A stretch of DNA of 64,000 bases, taken from assembly GCF_023715365.1 (NCBI RefSeq), contig NZ_JAMBNZ010000004.1:248001-312000 (forward strand). Direction: 5' to 3'. Position 1 is the first letter of the stretch. Every line of letters starts with the position of its first letter. Of this stretch, positions 52,439 through 63,544 are shown piece after piece. The translations under genes were made by a program, and so were the position numbers. This DNA comes from Georgenia satyanarayanai. Its GTDB lineage: Bacteria; Actinomycetota; Actinomycetes; Actinomycetales; Actinomycetaceae. Below the pieces are notes generated by a model. That model was not told the origin of the DNA. It searched no databases and was given only the letters and a program-made list of their open reading frames with translations.

Positions 52439-53739
52439 CGGAGGAACCCTTCGTAGTGGCGCTGCTGGAGCTGGGAGTCGATCTCCTTGACGGTCTGCAG
52501 ACCGACGCCCACGACGATGAGGATCGAGGTCCCACCCAGCGCGAAGCCGACGGTGTCGGGCAGGTTGAGGGCCGCGAACACGATGACCGGGAAGATCGCG
52601 ATGAGTGCGAGGTACAGCGCGCCCGCCGTCGTGATCCGGGTGATGACGTACTGGAGGTACTCCGCCGTCGGGCGCCCCGCGCGGATGCCGGGGATGAAGC
52701 CGCCGTAGCGTTTCATGTTGTCCGCGACGTCGTCGGGGTTGAAGGTGATCGACGTGTAGAAGAACGCGAAGAACAGGACGAGGACGAAGTAGATCGCCAT
52801 GTAGAGCGGCGCCGTGGGCGACAGGAGGTTGAGGCTCACCCACTGCACCCAGCCCTCGGTCTGGTCGCCGAACTGGGAGAACAGACCCGGCAGCGCGAGG
52901 AGCGAGGAGGCGAAGATGACCGGGATGACGCCGGCCATGTTGATCTTGATCGGGATGTAGGTGCTCGACCCGCCGTACATGCGCCGGCCCACCATGCGCT
53001 TGGCGTACTGGACGGGCACACGACGCTGGGACTGCTCGACGAAGACGACGAGCAGGGTGATGACGAGGAGCAGCGCGATCACGATCGTCACGTTCGCGAC
53101 GCCGTTGGCCGCGCCGCCGACGGACCACAGCGCCGACGGGAAGCCGGCCGCGATCGAGGTGAAGATGAGCAGCGACATGCCGTTGCCGACACCGCGCTCG
53201 GTGATGAGCTCGCCCAGCCACATGATGAGGCCCGTGCCCGCCGTCATGACGATGATCATGATGACGATCGTCATGATCGAGTCGTTGGGGATGAGCGGGA
53301 CGGAGCAGCCGGGGATGAGGTTGCCGCTGCGGGCCATCGTGATCATCGTCGTCGACTGGAGGACGGCAAGGAAGATCGTGAGGTAGCGGGTGTACTGCGT
53401 GAGCTTGGCCTGCCCCTGCTGGCCCTCCTTCTGCAGCGCCTCGAAGCGCGGGATGACCACGCGAAGCAGCTGGGTGATGATGCTTGCGGTGATGTAGGGC
53501 ATGATGCCCAGCGCAAAGATCGACAGCTGCAGCAGAGCGCCGCCGGAGAAGAGGTTGACGAGGCCGAGGAGGTCGTTGGTGCTGCCGACGGCCTCGAGGC
53601 ACTGCTGCACGTTCGGGTAGGAGACCCCCGGGGTGGGGATGACGGACCCGAGGCGGAAGATCGCCATGATCCCCAGCGTGAAGAGCAGCTTGCGCCGCAG
53701 GTCCGGCGTACGGAACGCCTGGGCGAATGCGCTGAGCAA
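52435..53739 (-). CDS. secY: Protein translocase subunit SecY
   Basis: Channel-forming subunit of the Sec translocon with 10 membrane helices. The 434-residue product starts (TTG as Met) LSAFAQAFRTPDLRRKLLFTLG, and includes IPTPGVSY, the TGT-like plug region and FFAFFYTSITFNPDDVADNMK, ending in QQRHYEGFLR. The TTG at 53739 has AGGAGG 5 nt upstream, which decides the start. It follows rplO across a hairpin, so some transcription may start here. Confidence 0.97.
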   Translation of the reverse strand: MLSAFAQAFRTPDLRRKLLFTLGIMAIFRLGSVIPTPGVSYPNVQQCLEAVGSTNDLLGLVNLFSGGALLQLSIFALGIMPYITASIITQLLRVVIPRFEALQKEGQQGQAKLTQYTRYLTIFLAVLQSTTMITMARSGNLIPGCSVPLIPNDSIMTIVIMIIVMTAGTGLIMWLGELITERGVGNGMSLLIFTSIAAGFPSALWSVGGAANGVANVTIVIALLLVITLLVVFVEQSQRRVPVQYAKRMVGRRMYGGSSTYIPIKINMAGVIPVIFASSLLALPGLFSQFGDQTEGWVQWVSLNLLSPTAPLYMAIYFVLVLFFAFFYTSITFNPDDVADNMKRYGGFIPGIRAGRPTAEYLQYVITRITTAGALYLALIAIFPVIVFAALNLPDTVGFALGGTSILIVVGVGLQTVKEIDSQLQQRHYEGFLR

Positions 53740-53851
53740 TCTTCCTCCTGCAATGGTGACGACGGCGGGCGACATAGCTCGCGTCGGCGGTCTGGACCGC
53801 AACGTACTGTACCTGTTCCGGACCGTGGCCCGTGCCACGTCCCGGGAGAGC

Positions 53852-53888
53852 ACGAACGGGCGGCCCGGTGTCCGGACCGCCCGTTCGT
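53852..53888 (-). terminator. Hairpin between rplO and secY
   Basis: ACGAACGGGCGG (53852-53863) pairs perfectly with 53877-53888 across a 13-nt loop that has its own TCCGGA, 8 nt past the rplO stop. It may separate the ribosomal genes from secY-adk-map. Confidence 0.6.
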
Positions 53889-53895
53889 CGGCGAC

Positions 53896-54372
53896 TCACG
53901 CCTTGGTCAGGGACCCGCCTGCTGCCTCGATCTTCTCCTGCGCCGAGACCGACCACGCGTTGGCCACGATGTCGAGCTTGACGGTGACCTCACCGCTGCC
54001 CAGCACCTTGACCAGCTGGCCGGAGCGCACCGCGCCCTTGGCGACGAGGTCGTCGACCGTCACGGAGCCACCCTCGGGGAAGAGAGCGGACAGACGGTCG
54101 AGGTTGACGACCTGGTACTCGACGCGGAAGGGGTTCTTGAAGCCGCGGAGCTTGGGCAGCCGCATGTGCAGCGGCATCTGCCCGCCCTCGAAGCCGGCCG
54201 GCACCTGGTAGCGGGCCTTGGTGCCCTTGGTGCCGCGACCCGCGGTCTTGCCGCGCTTGCCGCCCTCACCGCGTCCGACGCGGATCTTGGCGCTCTTGGC
54301 GCCGGGGGCGGGACGCAGGTGGTGCACCTTGAGGGTGCGTGCCTGCTCGGGAGTCTGCTTGGACTCTGCCAT
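53896..54372 (-). CDS. rplO: 50S ribosomal protein L15
   Basis: Large-subunit protein of 158 residues, with the N-terminal [35 protein letters not shown], and [19 protein letters not shown]. Start ATG, 2 nt after rpmD. Confidence 0.97.
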   Translation of the reverse strand: MAESKQTPEQARTLKVHHLRPAPGAKSAKIRVGRGEGGKRGKTAGRGTKGTKARYQVPAGFEGGQMPLHMRLPKLRGFKNPFRVEYQVVNLDRLSALFPEGGSVTVDDLVAKGAVRSGQLVKVLGSGEVTVKLDIVANAWSVSAQEKIEAAGGSLTKA

Positions 54373-54374
54373 GG

Positions 54375-54557
54375 TTACTTGACCTCCTCGACGGAGACCA
54401 GGTGGGCCACCGTCGTGATCATGCCGCGGACCTCGGGACGGTCCTCACGCACGACGCTCCGGCCGATCCGGCCCAGACCGAGCGTGCGCAGGGTCTGGCG
54501 CTGGTTCTCCTTGCCGCCGATCGCGGACTTCGTCTGCGTGACCTTGAGCTGTGCCAT
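54375..54557 (-). CDS. rpmD: 50S ribosomal protein L30
   Basis: 60-residue protein ([20 protein letters not shown], then [22 protein letters not shown]). ATG at 54557 overlaps the rpsE stop; a GTG one codon earlier is possible. Confidence 0.95.
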   Translation of the reverse strand: MAQLKVTQTKSAIGGKENQRQTLRTLGLGRIGRSVVREDRPEVRGMITTVAHLVSVEEVK

Positions 54558-55234
54558 CACGCACCGACCTTCCCGGCAGCGTCAGCCTGCTTCTCCTCGC
54601 GTGCCTGCGCCTCGCCGGCCGCGCGGTTGCGCAGCATGATGGCGGGAGCGACACGCTCGAGCGGCAGACCACGGCGAGCCGCGACGGACTCGGGCTGCTC
54701 CAGGTTGCGCAGCGCCTGGGCGGTGGCGTGCACGATGTTGATCGCGTTCTCCGAGCCGAGCGACTTGCTCAGCACGTCGTGGATCCCGGCGCAGTCGAGG
54801 ACGGCGCGGACCGGACCACCGGCGATGACGCCGGTGCCCGGGGCGGCGGGGCGCAGGAAGACCACGCCCGCCGCGGCCTCACCGGTGACGGCGTGCGGGA
54901 TCGTCTTCTGAATCATCGGGACGCGGAAGAAGTTCTTCTTCGCCTCCTCGACACCCTTCGCGATCGCGGCCGGCACCTCCTTGGCCTTGCCGTAGCCGAC
55001 GCCGACCGTCCCGTTGCCGTCCCCGACGACGACGAGAGCGGTGAAGCTGAAGCGACGACCACCCTTGACGACCTTGGAGACGCGGTTGATCGTGACGACG
55101 CGCTCGATGAACTCGTTCCTCGGCTCGGCGGCGCCGCGACGGCCCTCGCCCCGGCGACCGCCGGAACGCTCGCCGCCGGCGGCGGGGCCGGCGCCGGTAC
55201 CGGAACCGGTCCTGCTTCGCTGCGGTGCAGCCAT
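54557..55234 (-). CDS. rpsE: 30S ribosomal protein S5
   Basis: Decoding-fidelity protein; 225 residues, with a 40-residue Gly/Arg-rich N-terminal extension before [44 protein letters not shown] and the C-terminal [20 protein letters not shown] at 55234. Confidence 0.97.
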   Translation of the reverse strand: MAAPQRSRTGSGTGAGPAAGGERSGGRRGEGRRGAAEPRNEFIERVVTINRVSKVVKGGRRFSFTALVVVGDGNGTVGVGYGKAKEVPAAIAKGVEEAKKNFFRVPMIQKTIPHAVTGEAAAGVVFLRPAAPGTGVIAGGPVRAVLDCAGIHDVLSKSLGSENAINIVHATAQALRNLEQPESVAARRGLPLERVAPAIMLRNRAAGEAQAREEKQADAAGKVGA

Positions 55235-55268
55235 CAGATGTTCCTTTGCTCTCGTACGTTCACGCTGG

Positions 55269-55640
55269 TCACAGGGCGAGCCCGCCCTCACGGGCGCCGT
55301 CGGCGACGGCGGCCACGCGGCCGTGGTACCGGTTGCCGCCGCGGTCGAACACCGCGGTCTCGACACCGGCAGCCTTGGCACGCTCGGCGACGAGCTCGCC
55401 GACGCGACGCGCCTTGGCGACCTTCTCGTCGTCCGACGCCCGCAGGTCGGCCTCGAGGGTCGAGGCGGACGCGATGGTGGTGCCGCTCGTGTCGTCGACC
55501 AGCTGCGCGACCATGTGGCGCGAGGAGCGGGTGACGACCAGGCGCGGACGCTCGGCCGTGCCGGAGACCTTCTTGCGGACACGGAGGTGACGGCGCCCGC
55601 GAGCGGCGTTCTTGCCCTTGCCCTTGACGGACAGTGCCAT
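55269..55640 (-). CDS. rplR: 50S ribosomal protein L18
   Basis: 5S rRNA-binding protein; 123 residues with [35 protein letters not shown] and [27 protein letters not shown] at 55640 overlaps the rplF stop by one base. Confidence 0.97.
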   Translation of the reverse strand: MALSVKGKGKNAARGRRHLRVRKKVSGTAERPRLVVTRSSRHMVAQLVDDTSGTTIASASTLEADLRASDDEKVAKARRVGELVAERAKAAGVETAVFDRGGNRYHGRVAAVADGAREGGLAL

Positions 55641-56179
55641 CACTTACCTGCCTTTCCGGCCTTGCGGCGGACCTGCTCGCCGGCGTAGCGCACACCCTTG
55701 CCCTTGTAGGGCTCGGGCTTGCGGATCTTGCGGATGTTGGCGGCCAGCTCGCCGACCTGCTGCTTGTCGATCCCGGAGACCGTGAGCTTGGTGGGGGCGT
55801 CGACGGTGACCGTCACACCCTCCGGCGGCTCGATGACGACCGGGTGGGAGAAGCCGAGCGCCAGTTCGACGGCGGATCCCTTGGCGACGGCGCGGTAACC
55901 CGTGCCGACGATCTCGAGCTTGCGCTCGTAGCCCTGGGTGACACCGGTGACGAGGTTGGCGATGAGCGTGCGGGTGAGGCCGTGCAGCGAACGCGACTCG
56001 CGCTCGTCGTTCGGCCGGGTCACGACGACCGCACCCGCGTCGTCGCGAGCGACGGCGATGGGGGCGGGAACGGTGTGGCTGAGGGTGCCCTTGGGCCCCT
56101 TGACGGTCACGACCGAGCCCTCGATGGTGACGTCGACACCTGCGGGGACCGGGACGGGGACCTTTCCGATACGGGACAT
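55640..56179 (-). CDS. rplF: 50S ribosomal protein L6
   Basis: Stalk-base protein; 179 residues beginning [15 protein letters not shown], with [23 protein letters not shown] and the C-terminal [27 protein letters not shown] with a GGAG site; 18 nt after rpsH. Confidence 0.98.
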   Translation of the reverse strand: MSRIGKVPVPVPAGVDVTIEGSVVTVKGPKGTLSHTVPAPIAVARDDAGAVVVTRPNDERESRSLHGLTRTLIANLVTGVTQGYERKLEIVGTGYRAVAKGSAVELALGFSHPVVIEPPEGVTVTVDAPTKLTVSGIDKQQVGELAANIRKIRKPEPYKGKGVRYAGEQVRRKAGKAGK

Positions 56180-56197
56180 GTCTCTACTCCTTCCCGG

Positions 56198-56596
56198 CTA
56201 CCAGACGTAGGCGAGGACTTCCCCGCCAACGCCCTTGGTCTGTGCCTCGCGGTCGGTGAGCAGACCGGAGGAGGTGGACAGGATCGCCACGCCCAGGCCA
56301 CCGAGGACCCGGGGCAGGTTGGTGGACTTGGCGTACACGCGCAGTCCGGGCTTGGACACGCGGCGCACTCCGGCGAGCGAGCGCTCGCGCTGGGGGCCGA
56401 ACTTCAGCTGGAGCGTGAGGTTCTTGCCCACCGGGGCGTCCTCGACGTCCCAGCCGGCGATGTAGCCCTCGGTCTTGAGGATCTCGGCGATGTTCTGCTT
56501 GAGCTTCGAGTACGGCATGGTCACCGACTCGTGGTACGCCGAGTTGGCGTTACGCAGACGCGTCAGCATGTCTGCGATGGGGTCAGTCATTGTCAT
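56198..56596 (-). CDS. rpsH: 30S ribosomal protein S8
   Basis: Platform-assembly protein that can repress its own operon in other bacteria. 132 residues starting [22 protein letters not shown], ending [11 protein letters not shown]. The first of two ATGs (56596) gives the usual actinobacterial length. Confidence 0.97.
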   Translation of the reverse strand: MTMTDPIADMLTRLRNANSAYHESVTMPYSKLKQNIAEILKTEGYIAGWDVEDAPVGKNLTLQLKFGPQRERSLAGVRRVSKPGLRVYAKSTNLPRVLGGLGVAILSTSSGLLTDREAQTKGVGGEVLAYVW

Positions 56597-56650
56597 CGGG
56601 CCTCGGCCCTTCCTCGTCGGGGTTTCCTACGGGACCTACGACGTAGTCGT

Positions 56651-56836
56651 TTACCAGCTGCTCTTCGTGATGCCGGGGAGCTGGCCGGCAAGGGCCATCT
56701 CCCGCAGGCAGATGCGGCACAGGCCGAACTTGCGGTAGACCGAGTGCGGACGGCCGCACCGTTGGCACCGGGTGTAGGCGCGCACCGCGAACTTGGGCTT
56801 GCGGTTCGCCTTCTGGATCAGGGCGGTCTTCGCCAC
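56651..56836 (-). CDS. rpsN: 30S ribosomal protein S14, zinc-binding type Z
   Basis: 61-residue S14 with intact zinc ligands Cys24, Cys27, Cys40 and Cys43 ([16 protein letters not shown]). GTG start at 56836, one nt after the rplE stop. A zinc-free paralogue is often elsewhere in such genomes. Confidence 0.96.
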   Translation of the reverse strand: MAKTALIQKANRKPKFAVRAYTRCQRCGRPHSVYRKFGLCRICLREMALAGQLPGITKSSW

Positions 56837-56837
56837 G

Positions 56838-57404
56838 TCAGTTCTCCTTGAACGGGAAGCCGAGGTGCTTGAGCAGCGAGCGTCCCTCGTCGTCGGTCTT
56901 AGCGGTGGTGACGACCGTGATGTCCATGCCGCGCACGCGGTCGATCTTGTCCTGGTCGATCTCGTGGAACATCGACTGCTCGTTGAGACCGAAGGTGTAG
57001 TTCCCGTTCCCGTCGAACTGCTTGGGCGAGAGCCCACGGAAGTCGCGGATACGGGGCAGGGCGATCGACAGCAGGCGGTCGAGGAACTCCCACATGCGGT
57101 CGCCACGCAGCGTGACGTGGGCGCCGATGGGCTGACCCTCACGCAGCTTGAACTGGGCGATCGACTTGCGGGCCTTCGTCACCTGCGGCTTCTGGCCGGT
57201 GATGAGAGCCAGGTCGCGGATCGCGCCCTCGATGAGCTTGGAGTCGCGTGCCGCGTCCCCCACGCCCATGTTGACGACGATCTTGGTCAGACCGGCGACC
57301 TGGTTGACGTTCGGGTGCTGGAACTCCTCGCGCAGCGCGCCGAGGATCTCCTCGCGGTAACGCAGCTTGAGGCGCGGGCTCGTTGCGGTGGTGGTCTCGC
57401 TCAT
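56838..57404 (-). CDS. rplE: 50S ribosomal protein L5
   Basis: 5S rRNA and P-site tRNA contact protein; 188 residues with [52 protein letters not shown] and FKEN end. ATG at 57404 directly abuts rplX. Confidence 0.97.
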   Translation of the reverse strand: MSETTTATSPRLKLRYREEILGALREEFQHPNVNQVAGLTKIVVNMGVGDAARDSKLIEGAIRDLALITGQKPQVTKARKSIAQFKLREGQPIGAHVTLRGDRMWEFLDRLLSIALPRIRDFRGLSPKQFDGNGNYTFGLNEQSMFHEIDQDKIDRVRGMDITVVTTAKTDDEGRSLLKHLGFPFKEN

Positions 57405-57405
57405 G

Positions 57406-57747
57406 TCAGATGTCCTTACCGGAGCGCTTGGCGACGCGGACACGCTGCGTGCGCTCCACGCCGTCGCGCTCGACCGTCTCGGTGCGGATCCCGACCCGGG
57501 TGCCCTTCTTGGTCTCCGGGTCGACGACCATGACGTTGCTGGCGTGGATAGCCGCCTCGATGGTCTCGATGCCACCGGTCTTGGCGCCGCGGCCGGACTG
57601 ACCGACCTTGGTGTGGCGCTTCATGCGCTGGACACCCTCGACGATGACGCGGTCACGCTCGACGTCGACCTCGAGGACACGGCCCTGCTTGCCCTTGTCG
57701 CGGCCTGTGATGACGACCACGAGGTCGCCCTTCTTGATCCGAGCCAT
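57406..57747 (-). CDS. rplX: 50S ribosomal protein L24
   Basis: Assembly-initiating protein; 113 residues with the KOW motif at the start ([23 protein letters not shown]), then [13 protein letters not shown] with GGAGGTGAT upstream. Confidence 0.97.
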   Translation of the reverse strand: MARIKKGDLVVVITGRDKGKQGRVLEVDVERDRVIVEGVQRMKRHTKVGQSGRGAKTGGIETIEAAIHASNVMVVDPETKKGTRVGIRTETVERDGVERTQRVRVAKRSGKDI

Positions 57748-57748
57748 C

Positions 57749-58117
57749 TCAGATCACCTCCGGAGCCAGGGAGACGATGCGCATGAACTTCTTGTCGCGC
57801 AGCTCGCGGCCCACGGGGCCGAAGATGCGGGTTCCGCGCGGCTCGCCGTCAGCCTTGAGGATGACGGCGGCGTTCTCGTCGAAGCGGATGTAGGAACCGT
57901 CGGGGCGACGACGCTGCTTGGCAGCGCGCACGACGACAGCCTTGACGACGTCGCCCTTCTTGACGTTGCCGCCGGGGATGGCGTCCTTGACGGTGGCGAC
58001 GATGACGTCACCGATACCGGCGTAGCGCCGGCCGGAGCCTCCGAGCACACGGATGCACAAGATCTCCTTGGCACCGGTGTTGTCGGCGACCTTCAGTCGC
58101 GACTCCTGCTGGATCAT
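57749..58117 (-). CDS. rplN: 50S ribosomal protein L14
   Basis: Subunit-interface protein; 122 residues beginning [19 protein letters not shown], with [15 protein letters not shown] and [27 protein letters not shown] at 58117, first gene after a 73-bp gap that follows rpsQ. Confidence 0.98.
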   Translation of the reverse strand: MIQQESRLKVADNTGAKEILCIRVLGGSGRRYAGIGDVIVATVKDAIPGGNVKKGDVVKAVVVRAAKQRRRPDGSYIRFDENAAVILKADGEPRGTRIFGPVGRELRDKKFMRIVSLAPEVI

Positions 58118-58190
58118 TCGATGTACTCCTGTCGTCGAGCCGGTTCTCAGCCAGGGCTGAGCCTTGCCGAACGGATGGGGGGCTGGTGGG

Positions 58191-58475
58191 CTACTTGGCC
58201 TTCTCGACGATGTCGAGAAGTCGCCAGCGCTTGGTCGCGCTCAGCGGCCGCGTCTCCATGATACGGACGAGGTCGCCGACGCCGGCCGAGTTGGCCTCGT
58301 CGTGCGCCTTGACCTTGCTCGTGCGGCGGATGACCTTGCCGTACAGCGGGTGCTTGACGCGGTCCTCCACCTCGACGACGACGGTCTTGTCCATCTTGTC
58401 GGACACCACGTAGCCACGGCGCACCTTGCGGTCGTTGCGCTCCTGCGTGGTGGTCTCTTCGGTGTTCTCGCTCAT
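58191..58475 (-). CDS. rpsQ: 30S ribosomal protein S17
   Basis: Primary 16S rRNA-binding protein; 94 residues from MSENTEE, with [41 protein letters not shown] and [17 protein letters not shown] at 58487 overlaps the rpmC stop (GTGA) and could add four residues. Confidence 0.96.
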   Translation of the reverse strand: MSENTEETTTQERNDRKVRRGYVVSDKMDKTVVVEVEDRVKHPLYGKVIRRTSKVKAHDEANSAGVGDLVRIMETRPLSATKRWRLLDIVEKAK

Positions 58476-58483
58476 GGCCTCGA

Positions 58484-58723
58484 TCACTTCTCGCTGCTGG
58501 GCGCGGTGCGGATGCCGAGCTCGCGCTCGTGCACGATGGTGTAGATGCGGGCGATGTCGCGACGCACGGCCTTGAGCCGACCGTGGTCCTCGAGCTGCCC
58601 GGTGGCCGAGGAGAAGCGCAGCTTGAACAGCTCCTCCTTCGCCTTCGCGAGCTCTTCAGCCAGGGTCTCGTCGGTCATCCCGTCCAGGTCGAACGGAGTC
58701 AGGCCCTTGGAACCGATAGCCAT
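58484..58723 (-). CDS. rpmC: 50S ribosomal protein L29
   Basis: Exit-tunnel rim protein; 79 residues with the helical core [23 protein letters not shown] and [17 protein letters not shown] shares one base with the rplP stop. Confidence 0.96.
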   Translation of the reverse strand: MAIGSKGLTPFDLDGMTDETLAEELAKAKEELFKLRFSSATGQLEDHGRLKAVRRDIARIYTIVHERELGIRTAPSSEK

Positions 58724-59142
58724 CAGCCTTCACCACCCTCACGGCTCACGAAACGAGTCTTCATGGGGAGCTTGTGCTGCGCGCGGGACAGGGCCTCGCG
58801 CGCCAGCTCCTCGGGGACACCGGCCAGCTCGAAGAGCACGCGGCCGGGCTTGACGTTGGCGACCCACCACTCGGGCGAGCCCTTGCCGGAACCCATGCGG
58901 GTCTCAGCCGGCTTCTTGGTCAGCGGGCGGTCGGGGTAGATGTTGATCCACACCTTTCCACCACGCTTGATGTGCCGCGTCATGGCGATACGGGCGGCCT
59001 CGATCTGCCGGTTGGTGACGTACGCGGGCTCGAGAGCCTGGATCGCGAACTCACCGAAGGCGATCTCGGTGCCACCCTTGGCCACGCCGGAGCGCTTGGG
59101 GTGGTGCTGCTTGCGGAACTTGGTCCGCCGGGGGATGAGCAT
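58723..59142 (-). CDS. rplP: 50S ribosomal protein L16
   Basis: A-site-side protein of 139 residues: [41 protein letters not shown]-type [32 protein letters not shown] and ending in a Gly/Glu-rich tail. ATG 5 nt after rpsC. Confidence 0.97.
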   Translation of the reverse strand: MLIPRRTKFRKQHHPKRSGVAKGGTEIAFGEFAIQALEPAYVTNRQIEAARIAMTRHIKRGGKVWINIYPDRPLTKKPAETRMGSGKGSPEWWVANVKPGRVLFELAGVPEELAREALSRAQHKLPMKTRFVSREGGEG

Positions 59143-59147
59143 CTCGC

Positions 59148-59975
59148 TCAGGCCTCCGTTCCTGACTCGGCGGGGGCTGCGGCCTGCTCGGCAGGCGCGC
59201 CCTCGGTCTGCTCGGCCTGGCGAGGACCACGGGCGCCCTCGGGCCGGCGGCCACGGGGACGGTCGGCGCCGCCACGTTCGCCGGCGCGGCCACGGCCACG
59301 CGGGGTGGCGTCGGCCTGCTCGCGGGCGAACTCGCGCTCGGTCTGGTCGCCCTTGTAGATCCACACCTTGACGCCGATGCGCCCGAAGGTGGTGCGGGCC
59401 TCGAAGAAGCCGTAGTCGATGTTCGCGCGGAGGGTGTGCAGCGGCACGCGGCCCTCGCGGTAGAACTCCGAGCGGGACATCTCGGCGCCGCCGAGACGGC
59501 CGGAGCACTGCACCCGGATCCCCTTGGCGCCGGCGCGCTGCGCGGACTGCATGCCCTTGCGCATCGCACGACGGAAGGACACGCGGCTGGCGAGCTGCTC
59601 GGCAATGCCCTGGGCGACGAGCTGAGCGTCGATCTCGGGGTTCTTGACCTCGAGGATGTTCAGCTGCACCTGCTTGCCCGTGAGCTTCTCCAGCTCCCCG
59701 CGCAGGCGGTCGGCCTCGGCGCCGCGGCGGCCGATGACGATGCCCGGACGCGCGGTGTGGAGGTCGACGCGGACCCGGTCGCGGGTGCGCTCGATGTCGA
59801 CCTTGGAGATGCCGGCGCGCTCGAGACCAGAGGCCATGAGCTTGCGGATGGCGACGTCCTCGCGGACGTAGTCGCGGTACCGCTGCCCGGGCTTGGTGCT
59901 GTCTGCGAACCACCGCGAGCGGTGGTCAGTGGTGATGCCGAGCCGGAACCCGGTCGGGTTGACCTTCTGACCCAC
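59148..59975 (-). CDS. rpsC: 30S ribosomal protein S3
   Basis: mRNA-entry protein. 275 residues beginning [16 protein letters not shown]-domain segment [13 protein letters not shown], and the C-terminal domain [15 protein letters not shown]. The last 55 residues are an Arg/Ala/Pro-rich tail, longer than usual. GTG start shares a base with the rplV stop. Confidence 0.97.
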   Translation of the reverse strand: MGQKVNPTGFRLGITTDHRSRWFADSTKPGQRYRDYVREDVAIRKLMASGLERAGISKVDIERTRDRVRVDLHTARPGIVIGRRGAEADRLRGELEKLTGKQVQLNILEVKNPEIDAQLVAQGIAEQLASRVSFRRAMRKGMQSAQRAGAKGIRVQCSGRLGGAEMSRSEFYREGRVPLHTLRANIDYGFFEARTTFGRIGVKVWIYKGDQTEREFAREQADATPRGRGRAGERGGADRPRGRRPEGARGPRQAEQTEGAPAEQAAAPAESGTEA

Positions 59976-60376
59976 TATCGGGTCCTCCCCTTCGTTCCAG
60001 CGGCGGATGAGCTCGCGCCGACCTTGCTGTCGTCGCCCACGACCACGGTGATGTGGCTCGTGCGCTTGAGGATCCGGCTCGCGCTGCCCTTGGCCCGCGG
60101 CCGGAAGCGCTTGAGCGTCGGCCCCTCGTCCACGAACGCCGCGCTGATGACGAGAGCGTTCTCGTCGAACGCCTCACCGGCCTGGTCGGCCTTGACGCGA
60201 GCATTGGCGATCGCGCTCTCCACGACCTTACGCACCGTCTCGGCTGCCGCCTGAGGGGCGAACCGCAGCACGGTCACGGCCTCGGAGGCGCGCTGACCGC
60301 GGATGGTGTCCACGACGCGCCGAGCCTTGAGGGGCGTGACGCGCACGTATCGCGCCTGCGCCTTGGCTTCCATCAT
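59975..60376 (-). CDS. rplV: 50S ribosomal protein L22
   Basis: Tunnel-constriction protein (macrolide site neighbour). From the ATG at 60376, 133 residues: [31 protein letters not shown], and the C-terminal hairpin region [23 protein letters not shown]. The next ATG codon is also possible; a longer start at 60415 would add non-homologous residues. Confidence 0.95.
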   Translation of the reverse strand: MMEAKAQARYVRVTPLKARRVVDTIRGQRASEAVTVLRFAPQAAAETVRKVVESAIANARVKADQAGEAFDENALVISAAFVDEGPTLKRFRPRAKGSASRILKRTSHITVVVGDDSKVGASSSAAGTKGRTR

Positions 60377-60423
60377 TCCTGCCTTACTTGTCGGATGTGC
60401 GGGTTGCTGGGTCACCAGACGCC

Positions 60424-60705
60424 TCAGCGGCGTCGGGCCTTGCGGTCGTCCTTGTCGTGCCCGCGATAGGTGCGGGTCGGGGCGAACTCCCCCAGCTTGT
60501 GGCCGACCATCGACTCGGTGATGAAGACCGGGACGTGCTTGCGGCCGTCGTGCACCGCGAAGGTGTGGCCCAGGAAGTCGGGCGTGATGACCGACCTGCG
60601 GGACCAGGTCTTGATGACGTTCTTGGAGCCCGTCTCGTTGGCCGTGTCCACCTTCTTGAGCAGGTGGCCGTCGACGAAGGGACCCTTCTTGAGGCTGCGA
60701 GGCAT
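60424..60705 (-). CDS. rpsS: 30S ribosomal protein S19
   Basis: Head protein near the A site; 93 residues: [39 protein letters not shown], and [24 protein letters not shown]. Confidence 0.98.
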   Translation of the reverse strand: MPRSLKKGPFVDGHLLKKVDTANETGSKNVIKTWSRRSVITPDFLGHTFAVHDGRKHVPVFITESMVGHKLGEFAPTRTYRGHDKDDRKARRR

Positions 60706-60723
60706 CTCGTCGCTCTCCTACTC

Positions 60724-61560
60724 TCAGCGCTTCTTGCCGGTGCGCCGGCGGCGCACGATGAGCTGGTCGCTCGGCTTGTTCGGACGGCGGGTCCGGCCCT
60801 CGGGCTGACCCCAGGGGCTGACCGGGTGGCGACCACCGGAGGTCTTACCCTCACCACCACCGTGGGGGTGGTCGACGGGGTTCATCGCGACACCACGGAC
60901 GGACGGGCGCTTGCCCTTCCACCGCATGCGGCCGGCCTTGCCCCAGTTGATGTTCGACTGCTCGGCGTTGCCGACCTCACCGATGGTGGCGCGGCAGCGC
61001 GAGTCGACGTTGCGGATCTCACCGGAGGGCATCCGCAGCTGGGCCATCGTGCCCTCACGGGCGACGAGCTGGACCGACGCACCGGCCGAGCGGGCGATCT
61101 TCGCGCCGCCACCGGGCTTGAGCTCGATGGCGTGGATGACCGTACCGACGGGGATGTTGCGCAGCGGCAGGTTGTTGCCCGGCTTGATGTCCGCGCCGGG
61201 GCCGTTCTCGATGACGGTGCCGACCGAGATCTTGTTCGGCGCGATGATGTAGCGCTTCTCGCCGTCGGCGTAGTGCAGGAGCGCGATGCGCGCCGTGCGG
61301 TTGGGGTCGTACTCGATGTGCGCGACCTTGGCCGGCACGCCGTCCTTGTCGTGACGGCGGAAGTCGATGACGCGGTAGGCACGCTTGTGGCCACCACCCT
61401 TGTGACGGGTGGTGATACGACCGGTGCTGTTACGGCCACCGCTCTTGCTCAGCGGACGGACCAGCGACTTCTCGGGCTGCGACCGGGTGATCTCGACGAA
61501 GTCGGCCACGCTCGAGCCACGACGGCCCGGCGTCGTCGGCTTGTACTTACGGATTGCCAT
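60724..61560 (-). CDS. rplB: 50S ribosomal protein L2
   Basis: Peptidyl-transferase-centre assembly protein; 278 residues: [37 protein letters not shown], and the conserved [25 protein letters not shown]. The universally important His of the HGGGEG segment is present. Confidence 0.98.
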   Translation of the reverse strand: MAIRKYKPTTPGRRGSSVADFVEITRSQPEKSLVRPLSKSGGRNSTGRITTRHKGGGHKRAYRVIDFRRHDKDGVPAKVAHIEYDPNRTARIALLHYADGEKRYIIAPNKISVGTVIENGPGADIKPGNNLPLRNIPVGTVIHAIELKPGGGAKIARSAGASVQLVAREGTMAQLRMPSGEIRNVDSRCRATIGEVGNAEQSNINWGKAGRMRWKGKRPSVRGVAMNPVDHPHGGGEGKTSGGRHPVSPWGQPEGRTRRPNKPSDQLIVRRRRTGKKR

Positions 61561-61594
61561 GGGTGTCGATCCTCAATCTCTCCAGCGCGCGGCG

Positions 61595-61900
61595 TCAGCC
61601 GGCAACTTCACCGAAGATGTCGATGGTGCCCTCGCGCAGCGTGACGATCGCGCGCTTGGTGTCCTTACGCTTGCCGAGGCCGGTACGGGTCCGCCGGGTC
61701 TTGCCCTGACGGTTCGCCGTGTTCACCGAGCTGACCTTGACCTGGAAGATCGCCTCGACGGCGTTCTTGATCTCGGTCTTGTTCGAGCGCGGGTCGACGA
61801 GGAAGGTGTACTTCCCCTCGTCGATGAGGCTGTAGCTCTTCTCGGAGACCACCGGGGCGATGATGACGTCCCGGGGGTTCTTGTTGTGCTCGATGCTCAC
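61595..61900 (-). CDS. rplW: 50S ribosomal protein L23
   Basis: Tunnel-exit protein that docks trigger factor and SRP; 101 residues with [26 protein letters not shown] and [23 protein letters not shown] overlaps the rplD stop by 4 nt. Confidence 0.96.
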   Translation of the reverse strand: MSIEHNKNPRDVIIAPVVSEKSYSLIDEGKYTFLVDPRSNKTEIKNAVEAIFQVKVSSVNTANRQGKTRRTRTGLGKRKDTKRAIVTLREGTIDIFGEVAG

Positions 61901-62553
61901 TTGCCATCCTCCTCGCGCGGCGCGGCGGTCCCGAGGAACTCCTCGAGGGCGGCGGCCGTGAACACGACGTCGTCGTTGACGAGGACGTCGTAGGTGTTGA
62001 GCTGGTCGACCCAGATGAGGTGGGTGCTGGGGACGTTGCGCAGCGACTTGAGCGTGAGCTCGTCACCACGGGCCAGCACGACCAGCGCGCTCCGCTCGGC
62101 CACGATGGTGCGCAGCGCGGCGAGTGCGGCGGACGTCTTGGGGACGTCGTTCGAGACGAGCTCGCTGACGACGTGGAGACGGCCGGCGCGAGCGCGGTCC
62201 GAGAGGGCGCCACGCAGGGCGGCGGCCTTCATCTTCTTGGGGGTGCGCTGGCTGTAGTCGCGCGGGACGGGCCCGTGGACGACGCCACCGCCGGCGTACT
62301 GCGGCGCACGGATCGAGCCCTGACGGGCGCGGCCGGTGCCCTTCTGGCGGTACGGCTTCTTGCCACCACCACGGACCTCGGCCCGCGTCTTGGTCTTCGC
62401 GGTGCCCTGGCGCGCGGCGGCGAGCTGGGCGACGACGACCTGGTGGATGAGCGGCACGTTCGTGGGGACGTCGAAGATCGCGGCGGGTAGCTCGGCGGTG
62501 CCGGACTTCTTGCCCGTGGCGTCCAGGACATCCACAGTCTGGGTGTCAGCCAT
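61897..62553 (-). CDS. rplD: 50S ribosomal protein L4
   Basis: Tunnel protein, an autoregulator of the S10 operon in E. coli. 218 residues; the tunnel loop [22 protein letters not shown] is intact. ATG at 62553 with AAGGGG upstream; a GTG two codons earlier is less likely. Confidence 0.97.
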   Translation of the reverse strand: MADTQTVDVLDATGKKSGTAELPAAIFDVPTNVPLIHQVVVAQLAAARQGTAKTKTRAEVRGGGKKPYRQKGTGRARQGSIRAPQYAGGGVVHGPVPRDYSQRTPKKMKAAALRGALSDRARAGRLHVVSELVSNDVPKTSAALAALRTIVAERSALVVLARGDELTLKSLRNVPSTHLIWVDQLNTYDVLVNDDVVFTAAALEEFLGTAAPREEDGK

Positions 62554-62555
62554 GG

Positions 62556-63224
62556 TCACGCCCCCTTCACAGCGGTACGGACGACGACGACGCCGCGCTT
62601 CGGGCCGGGGATCGGGCCGGCAACGAGCAGCAGGCCCCTCTCGACGTCGACGGCGTGGATCGTGAGGTTCTGGGTGGTCTGGCGCTTGTGGCCCATGCGA
62701 CCGGCCATCCGCTGGCCCCGGAACACGCGGCCGGGCGTCGAGGCCCCGCCGATCGAACCGGGCTTGCGGTGGTTGCGGTGCGCACCGTGGGAGGCACCGA
62801 CGCCGGCGAAGCCGTGACGCTTCATGACGCCCGCGGTGCCCTTGCCCTTCGTCGTGCCGATGACGTCGACGACGGTGCCCGCCTCGAACGCGTCAGCACG
62901 CAGCTCCTGGCCGACGGTGTAGCCGTCGGACTCGGAGGTGCGGACCTCGGTGACGAAGCGACGCGGCGTCGTGCCGGCCTTCTCGAAGTGGCCCTTGAGG
63001 GGCTGGGTGACCTTGCGCGGGTCGATCTCGCCAAAGGCGAGCTGTACGGCGCTGTACCCGTCGGTCTCGGGGGTCCGCAGCTGGGTCACCACGTTGGTGC
63101 CCACCTGCACGACGGTCACCGGGACGAGCTGTCCGTCCTGGTCCCAGACCTGGGTCATGCCGAGCTTGGTGCCGAGCAGGGCCGTGACGGGCCTGCTCGC
63201 AGCCTGCTTGGTGAAGGTAGTCAT
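62556..63224 (-). CDS. rplC: 50S ribosomal protein L3
   Basis: Early-assembly protein; 222 residues with [16 protein letters not shown], and the loop [27 protein letters not shown] near the peptidyl transferase centre. ATG 11 nt after rpsJ. Confidence 0.97.
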   Translation of the reverse strand: MTTFTKQAASRPVTALLGTKLGMTQVWDQDGQLVPVTVVQVGTNVVTQLRTPETDGYSAVQLAFGEIDPRKVTQPLKGHFEKAGTTPRRFVTEVRTSESDGYTVGQELRADAFEAGTVVDVIGTTKGKGTAGVMKRHGFAGVGASHGAHRNHRKPGSIGGASTPGRVFRGQRMAGRMGHKRQTTQNLTIHAVDVERGLLLVAGPIPGPKRGVVVVRTAVKGA

Positions 63225-63235
63225 TGTGGCGAACC

Positions 63236-63544
63236 TCAGAGCTTGATCTCGATGTTGACGTCGGCGGGCAGGTCGAGCCGCATGAGCGAGTCAACGGCCT
63301 TCGGCGTCGGGTCGATGATGTCGATGAGGCGCTTGTGGGTGCGCATCTCGAACTGCTCGCGGCTGTCCTTGTACTTGTGCGGTGAACGAATGACGACGAA
63401 GACGTTCTTCTCCGTCGGCAGCGGCACCGGACCCACGACCGTCGCACCAGCGCGAGTCACCGTGTCGACGATCTTGCGCGCCGAGCTGTCGATGACTTCG
63501 TGGTCGTAGGACTTGAGCCTGATGCGGATCTTCTGTCCCGCCAT
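63236..63544 (-). CDS. rpsJ: 30S ribosomal protein S10
   Basis: Head protein and NusE antitermination factor; 102 residues: [57 protein letters not shown] (shown in parts), DVNIEIKL end. First gene of the S10 operon here. Confidence 0.98.
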   Translation of the reverse strand: MAGQKIRIRLKSYDHEVIDSSARKIVDTVTRAGATVVGPVPLPTEKNVFVVIRSPHKYKDSREQFEMRTHKRLIDIIDPTPKAVDSLMRLDLPADVNIEIKL

